Assembly (NCBI RefSeq): GCF_001591405.1
Contig: NZ_BCUV01000006.1
Location: 620,001 to 684,000 of the forward strand
DNA: 64,000 nucleotides
Direction: 5' to 3'
Origin: Janibacter terrae NBRC 107853
Lineage (GTDB): Bacteria > Actinomycetota > Actinomycetes > Actinomycetales > Dermatophilaceae
The translations under genes were made by a program, and so were the position numbers. The notes below the pieces were generated by a model, which was not told the origin of the DNA, searched no databases, and saw nothing but the letters and a program-made list of their open reading frames with translations. Below, in pieces: positions 53,205 to 60,351 of the stretch. Each line of letters starts with the position of its first letter. Positions within the stretch are counted from its first letter, which is position 1.

Positions 53205-54404
53205 TCAGCGACGGCGCGGCCGACGCAGGTCGACGGTGCCGGGCTCCTCCCCCGGGCCGACGACCCGGTAGCCGGCCTTGGTGCAGAACCGCAGCAGGCG
53301 CGGCTGGTCCGCGCCGGCGTCGAGCCACAGGGTGCTCGTGTCGGTCGGGGCGAGGGCCTCGGCGTGCGCGAGCAGGGCCCGCCCGAGTCCCCTGCCCTGC
53401 AGGTCGGGGACGACCATGAGCCGGCCGATCTGCCAGGTCGTGGGATCCCGCGGGTCGCGTCGCACGCGCACCGAGCCCACGAGCCGGTCCCCCGCGCGGA
53501 AGAGGTGGGTCGTCCAGTGCCGGAGGCCCTCGGCCACGGTCGCTGCGTCCTCCGCGGGCGCACCCCGCCAGAGCTCCGGCGGGGTCACCATCTCGATCCA
53601 GCAGGCCTTCTGCAGCACGGTGAGCTCCGGCGCGTCGGCGCGGGTGGCGACGGAGTGCTCGAGCCCGGCGAGCTCCTCGGTGGTCGCCGCGACGTGGAGC
53701 AGGTCCGGTCGGCGCGCTGCCGTCCGCTCGAGCCGCTGCTCGTGCCGCCACCGCGCGATCGCCCCGTGGTTGCCCCCGAGGAGCACCTCGGGCACGGCCC
53801 GTGCGACGCCGTCACCCCCGTCCCACACCGACGGCTTGGTGTAGATCGGGTACTCGAGCAGACCCCCTTCGTGCGACTCCTCGACGAGCGACTCGGCGTT
53901 GCCGACGACGCCCGGCAGCAGCCGGCCGATCGCCTCGACCATCGCGAGGACGGCCACCTCGCCGCCGTTGAGGACGTAGTCGCCGAGCGAGATGACCCGC
54001 ACCGGCATGCGCTCGGCGGCCCACTCGTAGACGCGCTCGTCGATGCCCTCGTAGCGGCCGCAGGCGAAGGCGATCCACGGCGCCCGGGCGAGCTCGCGCG
54101 CCGTCCCCTGGGTGAACCGCTCGCCGCCCGGGCCCGGGACGACGAGGACCGGTGCCGCGCCGGTGCCCTCGTCCGCCGAGTCGAGCACGTGGGTGAGCGC
54201 CTCGCTCCAGGGCTGGGGCTTCATCACCATGCCCGCACCCCCGCCGTACGGGGTGTCGTCGACCGTGCGGTGCCGGTCGTGCGCGAAGTCGCGCAGGTCG
54301 TGCACGCGCAGGTCGATGATCCCGTCCCGCCGGGCCTTGCCGATGAGCGAGATGTCGAGCGCGGCGAGGTACTCCGGGAAGATCGAGACGGCGTCGATGC
54401 GCAC
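53205..54404 (-). CDS. trmD: tRNA (guanine37-N1)-methyltransferase fused to a GNAT domain
   Basis: The first ~245 residues are TrmD, making m1G37 in t[47 protein letters not shown] and [18 protein letters not shown] (trefoil-knot SAM site), then SYPIYTKP-like [12 protein letters not shown]. Residues ~250-399 are a GNAT acetyltransferase: [26 protein letters not shown] and [15 protein letters not shown]. TrmD alone ends near 245 residues, so this is a true fusion, in one frame without a stop. GTG 54404 is 3 bp after the rimM stop. The GNAT substrate is unknown. Confidence 0.93.
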   Translation of the reverse strand: MRIDAVSIFPEYLAALDISLIGKARRDGIIDLRVHDLRDFAHDRHRTVDDTPYGGGAGMVMKPQPWSEALTHVLDSADEGTGAAPVLVVPGPGGERFTQGTARELARAPWIAFACGRYEGIDERVYEWAAERMPVRVISLGDYVLNGGEVAVLAMVEAIGRLLPGVVGNAESLVEESHEGGLLEYPIYTKPSVWDGGDGVARAVPEVLLGGNHGAIARWRHEQRLERTAARRPDLLHVAATTEELAGLEHSVATRADAPELTVLQKACWIEMVTPPELWRGAPAEDAATVAEGLRHWTTHLFRAGDRLVGSVRVRRDPRDPTTWQIGRLMVVPDLQGRGLGRALLAHAEALAPTDTSTLWLDAGADQPRLLRFCTKAGYRVVGPGEEPGTVDLRRPRRR

Positions 54405-54407
54405 GGC

Positions 54408-54956
54408 TCACTCCCCCGACGAGTCGAGGTCGAGCAGGCCGGGAGGCGCGTCGACGACGAGCCGGCCGGCCTCGGGGTCGACCTCCGGCACGATCGCCTC
54501 GACGAAGGGGACGAGAGCCCGCGTGCCGTCCGGTCGCCGCAGCACGAGCCGGTCCTGGGCGGCGCCGAGCTCCAGGGCGACGACCTCGCCGACGACCTCG
54601 CCGTCCGGGGTCCGGGCGGTGAGGCCGACGAGGTCCGCCTCGTACCAGCCCTCGTCGTCGTCCTCGTCCTCGAAGGCCTCCGCCGCGAGGACCAGGCGCG
54701 TGCCGCGCAGGGACTCCGCGCCGGTGCGGTCCTGGACCTCCTCGAACCCGAGGAGCCAGATCCCGCGGTGGACGCGGGTCGTTGCCAGGGTCAGCCGGCG
54801 CGGCACGCCCGACCCGGGCCCGGCGCGGGTGTCGAAGACGGTACCCGGCACGAGCCGTGACTCCGGGTCGTCGGTGTGCAGCTGCACGGTCACCTCGCCA
54901 CGCAGCGCGTGGGGCTTGCCGATGCGAGCGACGACGTGGCCGTCGGTGTCAGTCAT
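54408..54956 (-). CDS. rimM: 16S rRNA-processing protein RimM
   Basis: Helps 30S head assembly around S19. The 182-aa protein has the two domains: HVVARIGKPHALRGEVTVQLHTD (RimM N-terminal) and the PRC-barrel part (YEADLVGLTARTPDGEVVGEVVAL, PFVEAIVPEVD). TAGGTT lies 7 nt before the ATG at 54956 (54964-54969 on the plus strand), pointing to a leaderless mRNA separate from rpsP-khpA, which ends in a hairpin just upstream. One 10-mer encodes Pro-Phe-Val. Confidence 0.94.
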   Translation of the reverse strand: MTDTDGHVVARIGKPHALRGEVTVQLHTDDPESRLVPGTVFDTRAGPGSGVPRRLTLATTRVHRGIWLLGFEEVQDRTGAESLRGTRLVLAAEAFEDEDDDEGWYEADLVGLTARTPDGEVVGEVVALELGAAQDRLVLRRPDGTRALVPFVEAIVPEVDPEAGRLVVDAPPGLLDLDSSGE

Positions 54957-54969
54957 GCGGGACAACCTA
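54957..54969 (-). promoter_or_regulatory. -10 element for rimM-trmD, leaderless
   Basis: TAGGTT on the minus strand (AACCTA at 54964-54969), 7 nt before ATG 54956, just after the rpsP-khpA terminator hairpin in transcription order. Confidence 0.5.
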
Positions 54970-54993
54970 CGATTCCGCGCCCCGACATGGCGA

Positions 54994-55025
54994 ATGGCCG
55001 CCACCCCGGTGGGGGTGACGGCCAT
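54994..55025 (-). terminator. Terminator after rpsP-khpA
   Basis: Arms 54994-55007 (ATGGCCGCCACCCC) and 55012-55025 form a 14-bp stem with one mismatch and the loop GGTG, 27 bp after the khpA stop on the minus strand and upstream of the rimM -10. No T-run. Confidence 0.7.
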
Positions 55026-55052
55026 GCGCGCGTGCTGACGGCCCGCGCTGGA

Positions 55053-55295
55053 TCAGCGCTCGCGGTCGGTGTCGACGATGTCGATCCGCACGTTCTCCCC
55101 GCCCGAGAGAGCGGTGAGGACGGTGCGGAGCGCGGAGGCGGTCCGGCCGGAGCGACCGATGACGCGGCCGAGGTCGTCGGGGTGCACGCGCACCTCGAGG
55201 ATCTGCCCGCGACGCAGGTTCTTGCTCCGGACGACGACGTCGTCCTTGTGGTCGACGATGCCGGTGACCAGGTGCTCGAGCGCCTCGTCGAGCAT
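55053..55295 (-). CDS. khpA: KH-domain RNA-binding protein KhpA
   Basis: An 80-aa single KH domain with the GxxG loop IGRSGRTASALRTVL (about residues 45-59). Proteins of this family bind RNA together with KhpB/Jag and affect cell elongation in Gram-positives (family knowledge). It follows rpsP by 1 bp, the standard actinobacterial order (Rv2908c). Translation is probably coupled to rpsP. Confidence 0.95.
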   Translation of the reverse strand: MLDEALEHLVTGIVDHKDDVVVRSKNLRRGQILEVRVHPDDLGRVIGRSGRTASALRTVLTALSGGENVRIDIVDTDRER

Positions 55296-55296
55296 C

Positions 55297-55842
55297 TCAG
55301 GCCTCGGTGGTCTCGGCCTCGGCCGGGGCCTCCTCGGCGGGAGCCTCGGCAGCGGCCTCCTCGGCGGCCTTGGCCTCGGCGGCCTTGGCCTCGGCGGCCT
55401 TGGCCTCGGCGGCCTTGGCCTCGGCGGCAGCCTTCTTGTCGGCGGCCTCCTTGTCGGCCTTCTTCTTCGCCGTGATGGCCTCGTGCTCGGAGGCGTCCTT
55501 GTCGGAGTTGGCGAGGGCGGCCTCGTAGAGGTCCTTCTTGGAGGTCTTGGGCTCCTTGACCTTCAGCGTGCCCTCGGCACCGGGCTCGCCCTTGTACTTC
55601 TGCCAGTCACCGGTGACCTTGAGCAGCGCGGCGACGGCCTCGGTGGGCTGGGCGCCCTGGGAGAGCCAGTACTGGGCGCGCTCGCTGTCGATGTCGATGA
55701 CCGAGGGCTCCTCGGTGGGGTGGTACTTGCCGATCTCCTCGATGGCCCGGCCATCGCGCTTGGCGCGCGAGTCCATGACGACGACGCGGTAGAACGGAGC
55801 GCGGATCTTGCCCATGCGCTTCAGACGGATCTTGACGGCCAC
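55297..55842 (-). CDS. rpsP: 30S ribosomal protein S16 with long Ala/Lys/Glu tail
   Basis: From GTG 55842 the protein has 181 aa; the first ~85 residues are S16 ([35 protein letters not shown]). The remaining ~95 residues are a charged tail, including EAKAA-type repeats encoded by 15-bp DNA repeats. Classical S16 is 75-90 residues, but actinobacterial homologs carry similar tails. GAAGGGA, a near copy of the 10-mer, lies 8 nt before the GTG and may serve as its ribosome-binding site. khpA follows. Confidence 0.97.
   Translation of the reverse strand: MAVKIRLKRMGKIRAPFYRVVVMDSRAKRDGRAIEEIGKYHPTEEPSVIDIDSERAQYWLSQGAQPTEAVAALLKVTGDWQKYKGEPGAEGTLKVKEPKTSKKDLYEAALANSDKDASEHEAITAKKKADKEAADKKAAAEAKAAEAKAAEAKAAEAKAAEEAAAEAPAEEAPAEAETTEA
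55363..55422. repeat. Four tandem 15-bp repeats in the rpsP tail
   Basis: GGCGGCCTTGGCCTC is repeated four times without change (units at 55363, 55378, 55393, 55408). It encodes KAAEA-type units of the S16 tail, so copy number could vary by slippage without frameshift. Confidence 0.85.
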
Positions 55843-56133
55843 GTGTGTGGTCCCTTCGTTTCGTGAGCACGGCGAGACCGTGCGCGGTTCGCACGGGGTA
55901 TCGGGCTCGGGGTGTAGGCATCCGGCGCGCAGGAGGGATCCCCGGCGCGGACGGGTACGAAGGGGGATTCTTCCACGCGGGGCAGCGCCCGGCCAAAACC
56001 GGCCCCGACGCGTCACCCTGCGGCCCCCGCCAGTTGCTCTCCCGGTCACCGTCACGTCGCCCACCGGCCGTTGGCTGGCTCACGTCCCGGCCCTCGTCCG
56101 GCGACCGAGCCCCTGATCAAGGAGAACATCTTC
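55843..56133. promoter_or_regulatory. Divergent region between rpsP and phoX
   Basis: About 290 bp without a gene. On the minus strand a hairpin GCACGG-CGAGA-CCGTGC at 55867-55883 would lie in the rpsP leader, and GATACC near 55898 is a weak -10. On the plus strand AAGGAG (56119-56124) is the phoX ribosome-binding site, 9 nt before GTG. Two GTCACC-like words near 56043-56052 faintly recall Pho boxes but are too poor to call. Confidence 0.35.
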
Positions 56134-57495
56134 GTGAGCACCGAGCAGTCCCCCTTCGTCCAGCGTCGCACGATCATCCAGGGCGCGGCCGCCCTCGCTG
56201 CCCTCGGCCCGCTCGGCGCCCTCGGCGCGCGCACCGCCGGTGCGGCCCCGATGGCCCGACAGCCCTTCGGCCCCGACTACGGCCCGCTGCGTCCGACCAA
56301 GGACCAGACCACCGGCCTCGAGCTCATCTCGCTGCCCAGGGGCTTCGAGTACCTCACCTTCGGGTGGACCGGCTCGATGATGTCCGACGGCCGCCCCACC
56401 CCGGCGATGCACGACGGCATGGCCGCCTTCCGCGACGGTGACTTCGTGCGCCTCGTCCGCAACCACGAGAACGGCACGGGCAGCGCCTACGCCACCCCCG
56501 CCTACGACGCCCTCGAGGGCGCAGGTGGCACGACCACCCTCGTCTTCGACCCTGACGCCGGTGAGCTCGTCGAGTCCTACGCCTCCCTCGCCGGCACCGT
56601 GCGCAACTGCGCGGGCGGCCCGACCCCCTGGGGCACCTGGCTCTCCTGCGAGGAGACCACGCACATCGCCGCCGACGGCACGCGCCACGGCTACGTCTTC
56701 GAGGTGCCGGCGAAGGGCATGAGCGACGCCACGCCGATCAAGGAGATGGGCCGGTTCTCGCACGAGGCGACCTGCGTCGACCCCTCGACCGGCATCGTCT
56801 ACCTCACCGAGGACGCGACCCCGTCCGGCCTCTACCGCTTCGTCCCGACGACCCCGGGCCGGCTCGCCGACGGCGGACAGCTGCAGATGCTCGCCATCGG
56901 GTCCGCGACGTACCAGACGTACGGCGACGGCACGGGCGTCACCTACAGCGACCTGTCGTGGGTCACCATCGACCAGCCCGACCCGGGTCCGGGCGAGACG
57001 AGCACCGTGCGCCAGGGCATCGCCAAGGGCGGCGCCCAGTTCGCCCGGCTCGAGGGGGCCTGGTGGGGCAACGACCGCGCCTACATCGTCTCCACGAGCG
57101 GCGGCCCGGCCAAGCAGGGCCAGGTCTTCGAGTACGACCCGAAGGCCGGGACGCTCACCGTCCTCATCGCCTCCCCGAGCGCCCAGACGCTCAACAACCC
57201 CGACAACATCTGCGTCTCGCCCCGCGGCGGCATCGTCCTGTGCGAGGACGGCAGCGGCAGCGAGTACCTCCACGGCCTGACCGCGACGGGCGAGATCTTC
57301 CCCTTCGCCCAGAACACCGTGGTCCTGCCGAGCAACGGCCTGGCGGGCAGCACGGTGCGCGCCGGCAGCTACACGGGGTCGGAGTGGTGCGGCTCGACCT
57401 TCGAGCCGAAGAACGGCAACTGGCTCTTCGCCAACGCGCAGAGCCCGGGCATCACCTTCGCCATCACCGGCCCGTGGCGCAAGGGCGCCCTCTGA
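56134..57495 (+). CDS. phoX: PhoX-family (DUF839) phosphatase-like protein, Tat-exported
   Basis: A 453-aa protein beginning with a twin-arginine signal (QRRTIIQGAAALAALGPLGALG, Tat cleavage near AGAAP). The mature part resembles PhoX, a calcium/iron-dependent alkaline phosphatase: NHENGTG, GTWLSCEET, SHEATCVDPSTGIVYLTED and NNPDNICVSPRGGIVLCEDG are typical DUF839 blocks with Glu/Asp metal ligands. Exported phosphatase activity to scavenge phosphate is likely; some DUF839 proteins have other roles. GTG 56134 is supported by AAGGAG. It ends at a 44-bp palindrome. A 10-mer near its N-terminus encodes Pro-Phe-Val. Confidence 0.87.
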   Translation: MSTEQSPFVQRRTIIQGAAALAALGPLGALGARTAGAAPMARQPFGPDYGPLRPTKDQTTGLELISLPRGFEYLTFGWTGSMMSDGRPTPAMHDGMAAFRDGDFVRLVRNHENGTGSAYATPAYDALEGAGGTTTLVFDPDAGELVESYASLAGTVRNCAGGPTPWGTWLSCEETTHIAADGTRHGYVFEVPAKGMSDATPIKEMGRFSHEATCVDPSTGIVYLTEDATPSGLYRFVPTTPGRLADGGQLQMLAIGSATYQTYGDGTGVTYSDLSWVTIDQPDPGPGETSTVRQGIAKGGAQFARLEGAWWGNDRAYIVSTSGGPAKQGQVFEYDPKAGTLTVLIASPSAQTLNNPDNICVSPRGGIVLCEDGSGSEYLHGLTATGEIFPFAQNTVVLPSNGLAGSTVRAGSYTGSEWCGSTFEPKNGNWLFANAQSPGITFAITGPWRKGAL

Positions 57496-57504
57496 GGACG
57501 GCCT

Positions 57505-57548
57505 GACGAAGGGGAGGTCGCAGCGATCGCTGCGACCTCCCCTTCGTC
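57505..57548. terminator. 44-bp perfect palindrome made of two facing 10-mers
   Basis: Arms 57505-57526 and 57527-57548 match perfectly around GCGATCGC. Both ends are exact copies of GACGAAGGGG/CCCCTTCGTC. It lies between the stops of phoX (+) and the Rrf2 gene (-), the layout of a bidirectional terminator. Confidence 0.85.
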
Positions 57549-57553
57549 GTCGG

Positions 57554-58015
57554 TCAGCGGTTCTCCCAGGCGCCGGGCGCGGCGACCGCGTCCTGCACGG
57601 CCGCGGGGAAGTCCCCGCTCAGCACGTCGGCCAGGCTCGTGCCGTCGAGGACGGAGCGGACGCTGGAGCGGACCGCCACCCACACCGTGCGCAGGTGGGT
57701 CGCGGCGCCGTCGTAGCTCGTCGTCTGGGGGCGCTCCCCGCGCACCTCGGCCAGCGGGCCGTCGACCGCCCGGATGACCGCGCCGACCGAGATCTGCGAC
57801 GCGGGCCGGGCGAGGAGGTAGCCCCCGTTGGCGCCCATCCGGCTCACGACGAGCTCGGCGCGACGCAGGTCCGCGAGGATCGCCTCGAGGAACTTGCGGG
57901 GCAGCTCCTGCTCCGCGGCGAGCCGCACGACCGAGACCGGGGTCCCCCCTTCGCCGTTGGCAGCGAGGGTGAGCATCGCGCGGACCGCGTAGTCCGACCG
58001 GGCGGAGATGTCCAT
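57554..58015 (-). CDS. Rrf2-family transcriptional regulator
   Basis: A 153-aa winged-helix regulator: MDISARSDYAVRAMLTLA, EQELPRKFLEAILADLRRAELV (recognition helix) and SRMGANGGYLLARPASQISVGAVIRAVDGPL are classic Rrf2 blocks. No Cys is present at all, so it cannot bind an Fe-S cluster through cysteines as IscR or NsrR do; it resembles the cysteine-free subgroup such as CymR. GATACT lies 6 nt before its ATG (58022-58027 plus strand), so it is likely leaderless. It is divergent from a TSUP transporter, its probable target. Confidence 0.92.
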   Translation of the reverse strand: MDISARSDYAVRAMLTLAANGEGGTPVSVVRLAAEQELPRKFLEAILADLRRAELVVSRMGANGGYLLARPASQISVGAVIRAVDGPLAEVRGERPQTTSYDGAATHLRTVWVAVRSSVRSVLDGTSLADVLSGDFPAAVQDAVAAPGAWENR

Positions 58016-58027
58016 GCCGCCAGTATC
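58016..58027 (-). promoter_or_regulatory. -10 element for the Rrf2 gene, leaderless
   Basis: GATACT on the minus strand (AGTATC at 58022-58027), 6 nt before ATG 58015. The TSUP operator lies ~60 bp away, so both genes could be controlled from one region. Confidence 0.45.
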
Positions 58028-58081
58028 GCGGGCGGGTGGCATCCGACCTCGACCACTCCCTGAGACATAACTCCGCGTTAC

Positions 58082-58121
58082 TTGACCGATAAGCAGACGT
58101 TGGGTGAAACTCCTGCTTATC
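58082..58121 (+). promoter_or_regulatory. Promoter/operator of the TSUP gene with inverted repeat
   Basis: TTGACC (58082-58087) is a good -35. The perfect 9-bp inverted repeat GATAAGCAG (58088-58096) and CTGCTTATC (58113-58121) covers the spacer and -10 region, where a bound Rrf2 protein would block RNA polymerase. A further half-dyad AAC-TCCGC-GTT lies upstream, near 58070-58079. Confidence 0.5.
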
Positions 58122-58183
58122 TCGTGGGAGATCAACCGATCGCCACGGAGCGCCGCACACTCCTCACGGAAAGAGTCCTCCGT

Positions 58184-59101
58184 ATGCGCAAGCTCGTCCT
58201 CCTGGCCATCGTCGGCCTGCTCGCCCAGCTCGTCGACGGCTCGCTCGGCATGGCCTACGGCGTCACGACCACCACGCTCCTGCTGGCCATCGGCACCAAC
58301 CCAGTCGCCGCGTCCGCCACGGTCCACCTCGCCGAGATCGGCACGACGCTCGTCTCGGGTGCCTCGCACTGGCGCTTCGGCAACGTCGACTGGCCGGTCG
58401 TGCTCAAGATCGGCGTGCCCGGGGCCTTCGGCGCCTTTGCGGGGGCGACCTTCCTCTCGAGCCTCGACACCTCGACGGCCAAGCCCGTCATGTCCGGCAT
58501 CCTGCTCGCGCTGGGCCTCTACGTCCTGCTGCGCTTCACCTTCAAGGGGCTGCGCAAGGACCGCCTCGGCACCCGGTTGCGCAAGCGCTTCCTCGCCCCG
58601 CTGGGCCTCTTCGGCGGATTCGTCGATGCGACCGGCGGCGGCGGCTGGGGCCCGGTCGGCACGCCCGCGATCCTCGCGAGCGGACGCCTGGAGCCGCGCA
58701 AGGTCATCGGCTCGATCGACACCAGCGAGTTCCTCGTCTCCGTCGCCGCCAGCCTCGGGTTCCTCGCCGCGCTCGGCTCGCAGGGGATCAGGTTCTCGTG
58801 GGTCGCCATGCTCTTCATCGGTGGCGCCATCGCCGCGCCCATCGCCGCCTGGCTCGTGCGCACCATCCCGCCGCGCATCCTCGGCTCGCTCGTCGGCGGG
58901 ATCATCGTCCTGACCAACGCCCGCACGATCATGGGCAAGGACGGCCTCGCCCTCGACGGTCCCACCACGTGGGTCGTCTACGGCCTCGTCTGGGCGGCCT
59001 GGATCGCCGCCGTCGCCTACAGCCTGCGCGCCCACCGCGCCGAGTCCGCCGCCGAGGCCACGCCTCAGGATGAGCGCGAGCTGGTGGGCGAGCCGGCCTG
59101 A
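58184..59101 (+). CDS. TSUP-family (TauE/SafE) membrane transporter
   Basis: A 305-aa permease of about eight membrane segments with two repeats. LLAQLVDGSLGMAYGVTTTTLLL and LFGGFVDATGGGGWGPVGTPAIL are the duplicated TauE signature. Relatives export sulfite or sulfoacetate or take up sulfur compounds. The divergent Rrf2 gene suggests control by sulfur or cysteine status (inference). ATG 58184 is preceded by GGAAAGAG; the longer open frame upstream runs through the operator and is unlikely to be translated. Followed by paired palindromic repeats. Confidence 0.88.
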   Translation: MRKLVLLAIVGLLAQLVDGSLGMAYGVTTTTLLLAIGTNPVAASATVHLAEIGTTLVSGASHWRFGNVDWPVVLKIGVPGAFGAFAGATFLSSLDTSTAKPVMSGILLALGLYVLLRFTFKGLRKDRLGTRLRKRFLAPLGLFGGFVDATGGGGWGPVGTPAILASGRLEPRKVIGSIDTSEFLVSVAASLGFLAALGSQGIRFSWVAMLFIGGAIAAPIAAWLVRTIPPRILGSLVGGIIVLTNARTIMGKDGLALDGPTTWVVYGLVWAAWIAAVAYSLRAHRAESAAEATPQDERELVGEPA

Positions 59102-59117
59102 GTCACACCAGCCCCAC

Positions 59118-59203
59118 GTTTATCGGGTCACCCGATATTCACCGGGTTAGCAGGAGTTTGAAACTCATGCGAACCCGTGGTTTATCGGGTGACCCGATAT
59201 TCA
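59118..59203. repeat. Two copies of a 24-bp palindromic element flanking a second dyad
   Basis: Copies at 59118-59141 and 59180-59203 are identical except for one central base; each contains ATCGGGTSACCCGAT. Between them CGGGTT...AACCCG encloses GAGTTT-G-AAACTC (59154-59166). AGCAGGAGTTT inside this block also occurs, reversed, in the TSUP operator. AT content is higher than nearby. Convergent gene ends flank it, so it may be a terminator, a protein-binding array or a small mobile-element remnant. Confidence 0.7.
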
Positions 59204-59232
59204 TGGGGCGAAGGGGGTGCCTCGGCCAGACG

Positions 59233-60321
59233 TCAGCGACCGCCGACCCGCGCGCCTCGCAGGATCACGTGCTCCGGTGTGCCGCAGGCCCGCACGTCCT
59301 CGCGCGGGTCCTCGGCGAGGACGACGAGGTCGGCGTCCTCCCCTTCGGTGATGGCGGGGCGGCCGAGCCACTCGCGGGAGGCCCAGGTGCCGGCGGCGAG
59401 CGCCTCGGTCGTCGAGAAGCCGGCGCGCGTCAACAGCTCCATCTCCTGGGCGACGAGCCCGTGCGGCAACGAGCCGCCCGCGTCCGTGCCCACGTAGATG
59501 TCGATGCCCGCGTCCCGGGCCGCGGCGATCGTCTCGAAGCGCCGCTCGTGCAGCTGCAGCATGTGGCGGTGGTAGTCGGGGAACTTCTCCGCGGCGGGTG
59601 CCGCGATCTTGGGGAAGGTCTCGATGTTGACGAGCGTGGGCACGATGGCGATGCCCTGCTCGGCGAAGGCCGAGATCGTCTCGGGGACGAGGCCGGTCGC
59701 GTGCTCGATGCAGTCGGTCCCGGCGGCCGCGAAGTCGGCGAGCGACTCCTCGCCGAAGCAGTGCGCCGTGACCCGGGCCCCCTCCTCGTGCGCGGCGGCG
59801 ATCGCCTCCACGAGCACCTCGCGTGGCCAGCAGGGGGCGAGGTCCCCGACGCCGCGCTCGATCCAGTCCCCGACGAGCTTGACCCAGCCGTCGCCGGCGC
59901 GGGCCTCAGCCCGCACCCGGGAGACGAGCTGCTCCGGCTCGACCTCGTGGGCGAAGTTGCGGATGTAGCGCCTGGTCCGCGCGATGTGGCGACCGGCGCG
60001 GATGATCTTGGGCAGGTCGTCGCGCTCGTCGATCCACCGGGTGTCGGCCGGGGACCCGGCATCGCGGATGAGCAGCGTGCCGGCGTCGCGGTCGGTCACC
60101 GCCTGGGCCTCGCTCGTCGCGTCGTCGACCGCCCCGTGGGCGTCGAGCCCCACGTGGCAGTGCGCATCGACGAACCCCGGCAGGACGTACCCGCTGACGG
60201 TCTCGACGTCACCGGACGTCGGTGCGGTGAAGGAGATCTTGCCGTCGATCACCCACAGCTCGGGGACGCTCTCGGTCGCCGAGATGAGGACCTCGCCCGT
60301 GACGCGCAGCACATCAGCCAT
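59233..60321 (-). CDS. Amidohydrolase-superfamily metal-dependent hydrolase
   Basis: A 362-aa TIM-barrel hydrolase. Metal and catalytic residues are seen as HxH in DAHCHVG, Lys in VKLVGDW, His in TAHCFG, His in CIEHATG and Asp in GTDAGG, as in subtype I imidazolonepropionase-like members. The C-terminal strand ADLVVLAEDP is typical. It fits the group of mycobacterial Rv2915c, which also lies near ffh. The substrate (a cyclic amide, dipeptide or related ring) is unknown. Confidence 0.88.
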   Translation of the reverse strand: MADVLRVTGEVLISATESVPELWVIDGKISFTAPTSGDVETVSGYVLPGFVDAHCHVGLDAHGAVDDATSEAQAVTDRDAGTLLIRDAGSPADTRWIDERDDLPKIIRAGRHIARTRRYIRNFAHEVEPEQLVSRVRAEARAGDGWVKLVGDWIERGVGDLAPCWPREVLVEAIAAAHEEGARVTAHCFGEESLADFAAAGTDCIEHATGLVPETISAFAEQGIAIVPTLVNIETFPKIAAPAAEKFPDYHRHMLQLHERRFETIAAARDAGIDIYVGTDAGGSLPHGLVAQEMELLTRAGFSTTEALAAGTWASREWLGRPAITEGEDADLVVLAEDPREDVRACGTPEHVILRGARVGGR

Positions 60322-60351
60322 GCCGCCGAGGCTATCCCCCGAGCGCGCGCG

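Noticed and set aside
55843-56133. Pho-box array before phoX
   Set aside because: Only two weak GTCACC-like words with wrong spacing; not enough to claim PhoP control.
59118-59203. CRISPR-like repeat-spacer unit (24-bp repeats, 38-bp spacer)
   Set aside because: Only two copies and the spacer is itself a dyad related to the neighbouring operator; no cas genes nearby.
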